A program made the position numbers and the translations under genes. From the NCBI GenBank assembly GCA_035455185.1, contig DATIFQ010000247.1, positions 1 through 21,144 on the forward strand: 21,144 bases of DNA, given 5' to 3'. The notes below the pieces were generated by a model, which saw only the letters and a program-made list of their open reading frames with translations, searched no databases and had not been told where the DNA came from. The DNA is from JAEHDI01 sp035455185 (lineage in GTDB: Bacteria > Acidobacteriota > Terriglobia > Bryobacterales > Bryobacteraceae). The first letter of the stretch is position 1, and each line of letters starts with the position of its first letter. Positions 1-7,094 of the stretch are shown here, piece after piece.

Positions 1-498
1 ACGCTGGAGTTCCTCCAGCATCATTCTTCGCAATGGGGTCACAAGGACCTCCTTTCCTTGTGACCCAAACTATTCCACTCAACACGGGAATGCTGCTCTC
101 TTTACGCACGCGTAGCGTCCGCCGCGCGAGCGGCTTCGTTCAAACGGCGTAGTGTAGACCGAAGTCGCTCAACTCCAAGATGGTCAGCCGCTCGGTGACA
201 CAGCCTTCAGCCACACGATCCCAAAGTGGGCAAGCCGTAACCGGGGCTTTCGCTCCTTCGGGCAGAATTCAGCCCGCGAACATAAGTCCACACTCAACGG
301 GGGGTCGAAAAAACTGTGGAGATGCGAAACGCCGCGCGCCCTCGTGCGCCGCTTGCTGAACGCCTGCTGCGCCATCCAGATGAAATCAGGCGCGGCGAGG
401 TGCGCGTCTTCCTGACGGAATCACAGCGCGTCGCTGGCCTGCGGCGAGGGGGCGATGGAGGTGCCTCCACAGTTCGCGCGGCCATTTTCCAGGCGAAC
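1..498. other. Gene-free stretch with two hairpins
   Basis: No reading frame here looks like a protein family I recognise, and the short frames overlap each other on both strands. Two inverted repeats stand out: a 7-bp stem with a 3-base loop at 3-19, and a perfect 12-bp stem with a 7-base loop at 36-66. Neither is followed by a T-run in either direction, so they are not canonical intrinsic terminators. They could still end or stabilise transcripts coming from the kdp side. Confidence 0.5.
36..66. repeat. Perfect 12-bp inverted repeat (hairpin)
   Basis: The arms at 36-47 and 55-66 are exact reverse complements around a 7-base loop, CCTCCTT. No U-tract follows on either strand. Its role is unknown; a transcript-end stem or a leftover repeat are both possible. 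Confidence 0.5.
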
Positions 499-843
499 CT
501 ATGCCACACAAAGCGTCAGCCGGCCGTTCGAACGACTCCTGGGCGTCGGCTTTATGACAATGTGGACATCCCGACCCCAGCCGGGTCAGGCATTCCAACA
601 GGCGGTGCTCCGAAATCCCGCGAAACCGCCCTTTCAAGAGGGCGGAAACCTTGGGCTGTGTTAACCCCAGATCTCTGCAGCGCCGGCTTGCGTGGGCGCC
701 CGGCGCTGGATGATCTCGGCGATCTTGGCGGCCAGTTGGGCCTTGACCAGCATGCTCTCGCTGTCCGCATAGCCGAGGTCGGCGTACACGTTACCGGAGC
801 CTTCCTCGACAGGAATGCCCCGTACGACTCGCTGTTTCTTCAT
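499..843 (-). pseudogene. XRE-family (HigA-like, HTH) regulator, frameshifted
   Basis: The gene starts at ATG 843 with an AAGGAG Shine-Dalgarno, 45 bp after the second kdpD-like gene. The first frame reads MKKQRVVRG...YADSESMLVKAQLAAKIAEIIQRR and stops at 661-663. Coding resumes in another frame with QPKVSALLKGRFRGIS and ends with DVHIVIKP and a stop at 499-501. Adding one C in ATCTGGGG (near 670) gives AAEILGLTQPKVSALLKG; removing one G from a later GGGG run (near 573) gives TRLGRDVHIVIKP. The restored product of about 114 aa fits the HTH_37-type antitoxin/regulator family, which binds DNA and often pairs with a HigB-like toxin. No toxin gene is visible next to it. Either it is a decayed regulator or two sequence errors are present. 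Confidence 0.7.
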
Positions 844-888
844 CGCGATAGCTCCTTGGCGATCGCTCCACCGCCACGACGCGATATG

Positions 889-2010
889 TCAGCGGCCGCG
901 GTGCTCGGCCACGATGATCACCTGCATGTCGCCGGCCAGGCGAACAACCCGGTGAATGAAATTGCCCGCGATTCGCTTCGCCAGCGAGTAGCGCGGGCGC
1001 GCCATGTAGATCTGGGTAACCTTCCGGGACCGCGCGAAATTCACGAGCGCTTCAGCGGCATCCTCGCTGTCGAGAACTCGAGTCTCGACGTGAAGGTGTC
1101 GGGCGAAGTTCAAGTGCTTTGCCAGCGCCTCGCGTTCGGCGGCTGAGGAGCGCTTCGAGTCGCCGGCCTCGGCGATGTGAACCGCCAGGCAATCCGCTCG
1201 CAGATAATCCGCCACCCTGCGGGCGCGCCGCAGCAGAATGGCCGTGTTCGCATCCGGTGTGATATGGACCAGAATCCGTTCGGGCCCGGCAGCCGGGCCG
1301 GCGCGGGCCGCCTTCGGAGCGTCGTGGTCCGGCACCCCAGGCACCTGCGGCTGGCGCAGGTCCACCTCGTGGGCTGTCTGGCGAAGCGCGATTTCGCGAA
1401 GCGCCACGAGGTTGGATTCCTTGAAGAAGTACTGTAGCGCGCGCTCGGCCTTATCGGGCGCGTAAACGGCGCCCCGGGCCAGGCGGTTCAGAAGAGCCGC
1501 CGGCGGCAGATCTACCATCACGACCTCGTCCGCCTGTTTCAGAACCCAATCCGGAAGAGTCTCGCGAACGCGGATGCCCGTGATCTGCCATACCTGGTCG
1601 TTAAGGCTCTCCAGATGCTGTACGTTCATAGTCGTGATGATGTCGATGCCGGCATCGAGAAGGACGATTACGTCCTCCCATCGCTTGGCCCGTTCCGAGC
1701 CGGGAACATTAGTGTGCGCCAGCTCATCGACGAGGCAGACTTCGGGTCTCCGCCAAAGGATCGCGGGCGTATCCATCTCATCGAATCTCGCCCCGCGATA
1801 CTCGATGATCTGGCGTGGCACGATTTCGAGCCCCTCTGTCCGCGCGATCGTGTCTTGGCGCCCGTGGGGTTCGAAGTACCCGATTACCACGTCGACGCCC
1901 TTGGCCTTGAGTTGCTGCCCTTCTTCGAGCATCTGATAGGTCTTGCCGACACCGGCCGCGTAACCCAGGTAGGTCTTGAGCCGCCCACTGGTTTTGGTCG
2001 CTTCGGCCAT
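889..2010 (-). CDS. kdpD: KdpD N-terminal sensor module with USP domain (copy 2)
   Basis: A 373-aa protein matching only the cytoplasmic N-terminal half of KdpD. The KdpD domain covers about residues 10-230, with Walker-A-like GYAAGVGKTYQM, FEPHGR, Walker-B-like CLVDELAHTN, TTMNVQHLESL and the FFKESNLVALRE segment. A universal-stress-type domain begins near ERILVHITP and runs to the end. It has no membrane segments, histidine kinase or ATPase domain; those are encoded by the separate gene at 10255-11718. I chose ATG 2010, 2 bp after the stop of the upstream paralogue; the open frame extends further upstream but only as a shadow of that gene. In KdpD-family proteins this part modulates kinase/phosphatase output in response to K+ or turgor. 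It is probably soluble and may act on the kinase in trans. It is the last intact gene of the kdp cluster. Confidence 0.88.
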   Translation of the reverse strand: MAEATKTSGRLKTYLGYAAGVGKTYQMLEEGQQLKAKGVDVVIGYFEPHGRQDTIARTEGLEIVPRQIIEYRGARFDEMDTPAILWRRPEVCLVDELAHTNVPGSERAKRWEDVIVLLDAGIDIITTMNVQHLESLNDQVWQITGIRVRETLPDWVLKQADEVVMVDLPPAALLNRLARGAVYAPDKAERALQYFFKESNLVALREIALRQTAHEVDLRQPQVPGVPDHDAPKAARAGPAAGPERILVHITPDANTAILLRRARRVADYLRADCLAVHIAEAGDSKRSSAAEREALAKHLNFARHLHVETRVLDSEDAAEALVNFARSRKVTQIYMARPRYSLAKRIAGNFIHRVVRLAGDMQVIIVAEHRGR

Positions 2011-2012
2011 CT

Positions 2013-3110
2013 CTAGTGCGGGAAGATCCTGACGTCGATGCCCTCCGCCTGACGGATCAGGCGGTCGACCGGTCCCCCGAACAGGCGGGTCCACCAGTCC
2101 TGCCGCAGGCTGTGTCCGATGAAGATCTGCGTCACGCCGTTTTGGTTTGCGAACCGGAGTATGGCCTCGATCGGGTCGCCGTCTTCGAGCACTTCCACCC
2201 GGGCTGAGGCGTCTCGGGCAAGGGCGAGGTGGGATTCCAGAAGCTCCTGATCGGCTGCCGAAAGAGAAGATTGCTGGACATAGGCCACGATCAGCTCGCC
2301 GTGAAACCGCTGAGCGTTGCGCCGGCCGCTTTCGATCATCAGCCGCGCATTCGCCCGCGGCGTGATGCACACCAGAATCTTCTCGTGAGCGCCGATCGAG
2401 TGGCCGATTCCATGGGCTTCGAGATAGGATTCCAACTGCCGGTCCACCACCTCGGCAGCGAGCAGCAACGCCATCTCCCGCAGCTCGGAGAGTCGCCGCT
2501 CCGTTACGAGGCGGTCGGTTTCCGAGCGCACTCCCACGCGCTCGAGAATCTGCTCGGGAGGCGCATCGACGATGGCGATCTCTTCCGCGTGCATGAGGAA
2601 GGCCTTCGGAACCGTTTCGCGGACCTCCTTGCCCGTGATCTGCTGCGTAGTATCGTGCAGTTCTTCGATGTGGTTCAGATTGACGGCGGTAATGATGGCG
2701 ATGCCGGCTTCGAGAAGTTGCTCGACGTCCTGCCAGCGGTGCGCGTTTCCGCAGCCGGAGGGGTTTCGGTGTGCGAGCTCGTCGATCAGGCAGACTTGCG
2801 GCCGCCTTGCGATGATAGCCGGAACGTCCATCGCACCTCCGCGATCCGCGCAGATCTGCGAGATGATTTCGAACCGGTCGAGCAGACTGATAAGGTCCGG
2901 CGAGAGTTTCGACTGCACCGCGCCGATGATTACGTCTTCGCCTCGCTCCTTTCTGCGTCTACCCTCATCGAGCATGCGGAAGGATTTGCCGACGCCGGAC
3001 GCGTAGCCGAGAAAGACCTTGAGCCTGCCGAGCCTGCGTCGCTGCTCGTCGAACTCGATCTGGCGCAGCAGCCGGTCGGGATCGGGCCGGCTGTCCGGGT
3101 TCGAAGCCAC
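2013..3110 (-). CDS. KdpD N-terminal sensor module with USP domain (copy 1, diverged)
   Basis: A 365-aa paralogue of the next gene with the same layout: a KdpD sensor domain (about 29-225) and then a USP domain (about 245-365). It keeps the Walker-A-like GYASGVGKSFRM, the CLIDELAHRN motif and GKEVRETVPKAFLMHAEEI. It has lost family signatures that copy 2 keeps: EPHGR is replaced by AVQSKLS, and the FFKESNL stretch by a segment with ERRLSELREMA. It starts with GTG at 3110, seven bases after the porin stop, with AAGGAGG about 14 bases upstream; the spacing is long, so the start is moderately certain. Like copy 2 it lacks any kinase or membrane domain. Its strong divergence from the neighbouring copy argues for a specialised signal input or partner rather than a recent duplication. 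Confidence 0.85.
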   Translation of the reverse strand: MASNPDSRPDPDRLLRQIEFDEQRRRLGRLKVFLGYASGVGKSFRMLDEGRRRKERGEDVIIGAVQSKLSPDLISLLDRFEIISQICADRGGAMDVPAIIARRPQVCLIDELAHRNPSGCGNAHRWQDVEQLLEAGIAIITAVNLNHIEELHDTTQQITGKEVRETVPKAFLMHAEEIAIVDAPPEQILERVGVRSETDRLVTERRLSELREMALLLAAEVVDRQLESYLEAHGIGHSIGAHEKILVCITPRANARLMIESGRRNAQRFHGELIVAYVQQSSLSAADQELLESHLALARDASARVEVLEDGDPIEAILRFANQNGVTQIFIGHSLRQDWWTRLFGGPVDRLIRQAEGIDVRIFPH

Positions 3111-3117
3111 TGCTGCT

Positions 3118-4422
3118 CTACCAGCCTCCTTCCTTGGAACCGATCCACCAGATCAGCCCGAGTGTGGCGGTGGCCTGGTCCGGTTTCAGTATGCCGGGTT
3201 CGGCGGTCAAAAAGAAGGGCATATTGGACCAATCCCGGCGGATCTCGGCTCGAAGCTGAAAACCGGTGTCAACCTGATAGGTCGTGGTCAACGTCGTGTC
3301 CTTCAGCAACTGGTCGGTGCCGCTGAACAGGCCGGCCCTGTCCCTCAGCCAGCCGAACCGCATCCCGAGCGAGAACTTCGGCGTGAACTGGTAGCGCGCG
3401 TAGCCGGCGCCCCCGTAGACAAGAGCGGGAGGCGAAACGGCTTCGACGCGGTTGACCACGTAATCGGCCTCACCCACCAGGGTCAGACGCGGTGTGGCGT
3501 CCCAGGCCGCATAGGAATCAAGAATGTGCAGCCGGCCGCGCGGGACCGGTCGAAACAGTGCCGTTGAGAGGCCGGGCTGCGTTGGCAGGGCTGGCAGCCC
3601 GGGGTTCAGAAGCGGCTCGAGATCCCGTTGCTCGCGGCCGGCGTAATATCCGATGCTCCAGGTGACGGAGGACGCCGGCTTCCACGAAAGCAAGAGGTGC
3701 TGCGACTTGAAGCCGTTGAAGTCCTCGGTCTGATTGGCGCCGTTGACGAGCCAGTGCGTCAGTATGAGCCGGTCATTCACCTGATACGACGACCGGAAAC
3801 CGAAGTGGTAAAATGGCAGAAAGTTGAACCAGTAGGAACGCGAGTAATTGATCTGGTCCTTTGCGTAGTTGCCCTCGAAGCCAAGCGAACTGGCCCACTT
3901 TCCGAAATCGATCCTCAAGCCGTTACCGAGCGGGAAGACATACGTGCCGTAAGCCTGGAACACGGGCCTGAACACCTGTGGACGCGGCTCGTTCTGCGCG
4001 CCACCCTGCAAGGTTTCCGTCCCCTGCCCGTACATCAGATCAAGCCGAATACCGAAGCGCCTGCCGGACCCGGTATCGGGAGGCCGTTCCAGCACGAGTG
4101 TGGCCTGGTTCAAACTGAAGTTGTTGCTAGTGACGTCGTAGGCGCGGAGCAGATTGATCCGACCGAGAGGGCGGCTAAAGTTGTAGCTGAAATAGCCATC
4201 GAGATATGCGTTCACGCTGATTTGCGGTGGCCCGGGTGATGGCTCGGCCGAGGCACGTTGAGCGGGTTGGGACGGTATTGCGGAAGCATTCAGCTTGGCT
4301 TCGACGGCGGCGAGGCGCGCTTCCAGCTGCCGAATTCGGTTAAGAAGTTCAGCCTCGCTGGCAGTCTGGGCGAGAGCGGCAGATGCCACGACAATCATCA
4401 CCGCCAGTCGCACGGCCGTCAT
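3118..4422 (-). CDS. Outer-membrane beta-barrel porin (BBP2/OmpL-like) in the kdp operon
   Basis: A 434-aa exported protein. Residues 1 to about 19 form a signal peptide (MTAVRLAVMIVVASAALAQ). A short coiled-coil follows (ELLNRIRQLEARLAAVEAKL), then a proline/serine linker and a long region of alternating aromatic strands (NAYLDGYFSYNFSRPLGRIN, FPLGNGLRIDFGKWASSLGFEG, YWFNFLPFYHFGFRSSYQV) ending in a strand-rich C-terminus. This resembles the putative beta-barrel porin-2 family. Its ATG overlaps the kdpC stop by four bases (ATGA), so it is translationally coupled to kdpC and belongs to the operon. I infer that it supplies K+ or small cations through the outer membrane to KdpFABC when external K+ is scarce. 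Substrate specificity cannot be read from sequence. Confidence 0.82.
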   Translation of the reverse strand: MTAVRLAVMIVVASAALAQTASEAELLNRIRQLEARLAAVEAKLNASAIPSQPAQRASAEPSPGPPQISVNAYLDGYFSYNFSRPLGRINLLRAYDVTSNNFSLNQATLVLERPPDTGSGRRFGIRLDLMYGQGTETLQGGAQNEPRPQVFRPVFQAYGTYVFPLGNGLRIDFGKWASSLGFEGNYAKDQINYSRSYWFNFLPFYHFGFRSSYQVNDRLILTHWLVNGANQTEDFNGFKSQHLLLSWKPASSVTWSIGYYAGREQRDLEPLLNPGLPALPTQPGLSTALFRPVPRGRLHILDSYAAWDATPRLTLVGEADYVVNRVEAVSPPALVYGGAGYARYQFTPKFSLGMRFGWLRDRAGLFSGTDQLLKDTTLTTTYQVDTGFQLRAEIRRDWSNMPFFLTAEPGILKPDQATATLGLIWWIGSKEGGW

Positions 4423-4985
4423 TTCCGCACCGGGAAATCCTGGTCGAGGGCCAGGTTCAGCTCGAGAACGTTCACCGCCGGGTCGCCGAGCACTCCGACG
4501 GCCGATTCCACGGTGAACTGCCTTGTCAACAACAGCACTTGCTCGACGCTGACTCCTCGTGCGCGCGCGACCCGGGGCGCTTGCGCACGAGCCGCCGCAG
4601 GGCTGATGTGCGGGTCCAGACCACTGCCCGAAGCAGTCACCATGTCGGCGGGAACCGGTCCGCGATGCTCGGGGTTCTGCTTCTGGAACTCATCGATAAA
4701 TGCTCTGACACGCTCGACGAGCTTGCGGCTGGTCATACCCAGGTTGGAGCCGCCTGACAGGGCAGCGTCGTACCCCTCGCCGGCCGCGGAGGGGCGCCCG
4801 TGGAAGTACTCGGGCCGGGTGAAGGGCTGGCCGATGAGACGCGATCCCACCACGCGTCCGTTCCGCTCCACCAGGCTTCCGTTGGCCTGCCGCGGGAACA
4901 CGGCCTGGCAGATTGCGGTCACCAGCGCTGGGTAGAGAAGACCTGTGAGCAAGGTCATCAGCAAGATCATGCGAACTGCCGTCAT
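4419..4985 (-). CDS. kdpC: K+-transporting ATPase subunit KdpC
   Basis: A 188-aa subunit of the KdpFABC potassium pump. It has one N-terminal membrane anchor (residues about 5-25) followed by the conserved periplasmic domain with GSRLIGQPFTRPEYFHGRPS, SGGSNLGMTSRKL, VTASGSGLDPHISPAAA and ARARGVSVEQV. In the family, KdpC stabilises the complex and increases ATP affinity of KdpB. I chose ATG 4985, not the upstream in-frame TTG at 5003: a GAGGAGG Shine-Dalgarno lies just before the ATG, and it begins right after the kdpB stop at 4996. Length is normal for the family. The stop overlaps the porin start. Confidence 0.96.
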   Translation of the reverse strand: MTAVRMILLMTLLTGLLYPALVTAICQAVFPRQANGSLVERNGRVVGSRLIGQPFTRPEYFHGRPSAAGEGYDAALSGGSNLGMTSRKLVERVRAFIDEFQKQNPEHRGPVPADMVTASGSGLDPHISPAAARAQAPRVARARGVSVEQVLLLTRQFTVESAVGVLGDPAVNVLELNLALDQDFPVRK

Positions 4986-4995
4986 CTTGACCTCC

Positions 4996-7092
4996 TCACG
5001 CAAGCCTCAAGAAGTAGAGCAACTGGTCGATCAGCCAGATCCCGGGAAATGGCGCGATCAGGCCGCCGAGACCGTAGATGAGCAGATTCCGGCGCAGCAG
5101 CGCCGCCGCGCTCGCCGGCCGGTACTTCACTCCGCGGAGCGCCAGCGGCACGAGCGCTACGATGATCAGAGCGTTGAAGATCACCGCCGAGAGCACGGCG
5201 CTTTGCGGGCTGTGCAAGCCCATGATGTTAAGCGCCGCGAGCGACGGATATGTTCCCATGAACATCGCCGGGATGATGGCGAAGTACTTGGCGACATCGT
5301 TGGCGATCGAAAACGTAGTCAGCGCGCCGCGCGTGATCAGCAACTGCTTGCCGATCGCGACCACCTCGATGAGCTTGGTCGGATTGCTGTCGAGGTCCAC
5401 CATGTTGCCAGCCTCTTTGGCCGCCATAGTGCCCGTGTTCATCGCGAGCCCAACATCAGCCTGCGCCAATGCCGGCGCGTCATTGGTGCCGTCGCCCGTC
5501 ATGGCCACGAGGCGGCCGGCCGCCTGTTCCTTCCGGATGTACTCGAGTTTGTCCTTCGGCGTCGCCTGGGCCAGGAAATCGTCCACGCCTGCTTCCTGCG
5601 CGATGGCCGCGGCGGTGAGCGGATTGTCGCCGGTGATCATGACCGAGCGAATGCCCATCGCCCGAAGCTGTGCGATGCGTTCCCGCAAGCCGCCCTTGAC
5701 GATGTCTTTCAGGTGCACGAGGCCAAGCACCCGCGAGCAGTCGGCCACAGCCAGAGGGGTGCCGCCAGAACGCGAGATACGCTCGGCGGTCTCGGTGAAG
5801 CCTGCCGGGACGGCGCCCCCGAACTGCCGGACGAAGGCGCCGATCGCGTCGGTCGCGCCCTTGCGAAGCGAACGCCCGTCCAGGTCTACGCCGCTCATGC
5901 GCGTATAGGCTGAGAACGGAAGGAAATGCGCCTGGTGCTCGGCCACATCGCGGCCGCGCAGGCGATACTGCTGCTTCGCGAGCACCACGATGGAGCGGCC
6001 TTCCGGCGTCTCGTCGGCCAGGCTCGCCAGTTGGGCGGCATCGGCGAGTTCGGCCGCAGTCACGCCGTCTGCAGGGGTGAACTCGACGGCCTGCCGGTTT
6101 CCCATCGTAATCGTTCCGGTCTTGTCGAGGAGCAGCGTGTTCACATTGCCCGATGCTTCGACCGCTCTTCCGCTCATTGCGAGCACGTTGTGCTGCATGA
6201 CCCGATCCATGCCAGCGATGCCAATGGCGGAGAGCAGCCCGCCGATCGTGGTCGGGATCAGGCACACCAGCAGCGCTGTGAGCACAGCGACTGTCGGTGT
6301 CTTGCCTGCTCCCGCCGCAATGACGCTGTAGGCGGCGAACGGGTGGAGCGTGGCGACCGCCAGCAGGAAGATCAGGGTCAGACCCGCGATCAGGATATTC
6401 AGCGCGATCTCGTTCGGCGTCTTTTGCCGCTCGGCGCCCTCCACCAGCGCGATCATGCGATCGAGAAACGTCTCGCCAGGGTTCGAGGTGATGCGGATGC
6501 GGATGTTGTCGGAGAGGACCTTGGTGCCGCCCGTGACAGCACTGCGGTCGCCGCCCGATTCGCGGATCACTGGCGCGCTCTCGCCTGTGATGACGGACTC
6601 GTCCACCGTCGCAATTCCCTGAATCACCTCGCCGTCCCCGGCAATGATGTCGCCGGCTTCGCACAGGACGACGTCTCCGGCACGCAGACGCGAGGCGGCC
6701 ACACGTTCGACTCGTCCGCTGTCGGAAACGCGCTTGGCCACGGCGTCGGTTTTTGTTTTGCGAAGCGCGTCGGCTTGCGCCTTGCCGCGCGCCTCCGCCA
6801 TGGCCTCGGCGAAGTTTGCAAACAGCACGGTGAACCACAACCAGAGCGCGATCTGAAGCGAAAAACCGGCCACGCCGGAGTTGGAAACCGCGTCACGGAT
6901 CAATTGCGCGGTGACGAGCGTAGCCCCGGCCTCGACCACGAAGATCACCGGATTCCGGATCAGCCGCGCAGGGTTTAGCTTAGCGAAGGATTCGCGCGCA
7001 GCGCGCTTCAGTATGCGCGTGTCCCACAGCGGGCGGGAATGCGCAAGTCTCTTGGGAAGAAGCGAAGGCAGGTCCGTATCGCCGGTGGTCAT
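4996..7092 (-). CDS. kdpB: K+-transporting P-type ATPase subunit KdpB
   Basis: A 698-aa catalytic subunit that hydrolyses ATP to drive K+ import through KdpA. All P-type ATPase hallmarks are present: TGES at 169-172 (S172 corresponds to the serine whose phosphorylation inhibits E. coli KdpB), the CLIPTTIGGLL membrane motif near 277-287, the phosphorylation site DKTGT with D323, ITGDNPLTAAAIAQEAGVDD, and the hinge motif TGDGTNDAPALAQADVGLAM. Membrane helices lie at about 45-95, 230-290 and in the last 110 residues. ATG 7092 follows the kdpA stop by two bases, with GGGAGG inside the end of kdpA. The protein appears intact and full length. Confidence 0.98.
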   Translation of the reverse strand: MTTGDTDLPSLLPKRLAHSRPLWDTRILKRAARESFAKLNPARLIRNPVIFVVEAGATLVTAQLIRDAVSNSGVAGFSLQIALWLWFTVLFANFAEAMAEARGKAQADALRKTKTDAVAKRVSDSGRVERVAASRLRAGDVVLCEAGDIIAGDGEVIQGIATVDESVITGESAPVIRESGGDRSAVTGGTKVLSDNIRIRITSNPGETFLDRMIALVEGAERQKTPNEIALNILIAGLTLIFLLAVATLHPFAAYSVIAAGAGKTPTVAVLTALLVCLIPTTIGGLLSAIGIAGMDRVMQHNVLAMSGRAVEASGNVNTLLLDKTGTITMGNRQAVEFTPADGVTAAELADAAQLASLADETPEGRSIVVLAKQQYRLRGRDVAEHQAHFLPFSAYTRMSGVDLDGRSLRKGATDAIGAFVRQFGGAVPAGFTETAERISRSGGTPLAVADCSRVLGLVHLKDIVKGGLRERIAQLRAMGIRSVMITGDNPLTAAAIAQEAGVDDFLAQATPKDKLEYIRKEQAAGRLVAMTGDGTNDAPALAQADVGLAMNTGTMAAKEAGNMVDLDSNPTKLIEVVAIGKQLLITRGALTTFSIANDVAKYFAIIPAMFMGTYPSLAALNIMGLHSPQSAVLSAVIFNALIIVALVPLALRGVKYRPASAAALLRRNLLIYGLGGLIAPFPGIWLIDQLLYFLRLA

Positions 7093-7094
7093 GG

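Noticed and set aside
36..66. Intrinsic terminator at the end of the kdp cluster
   Set aside because: The stem is strong but no T-run follows on either strand, and it lies more than 400 bp past the last gene.
844..888. HigB-type toxin partner for the broken XRE gene
   Set aside because: The upstream neighbour is the kdpD-like gene and the downstream region has no toxin-like frame.
2229..3326. Long plus-strand open frame antisense to the kdpD-like genes
   Set aside because: It is the shadow of a high-GC coding strand. It has no ribosome site or family features, and the minus-strand product is a clear KdpD module.
4400..4985. Shared MTAVR start of KdpC and the porin as a sign of duplication
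   Set aside because: Similarity stops after five residues and codons differ; the rest of the proteins are unrelated.
4986..5003. TTG 5003 as the kdpC start
   Set aside because: ATG 4985 has GAGGAGG at the right distance and begins the family-typical membrane anchor; the extra residues are the kdpB end and ribosome site read through.
5480..6838. 452-codon minus-strand frame inside kdpB
   Set aside because: Arginine/histidine-rich out-of-frame read of kdpB, which has all P-type ATPase motifs in its own frame.
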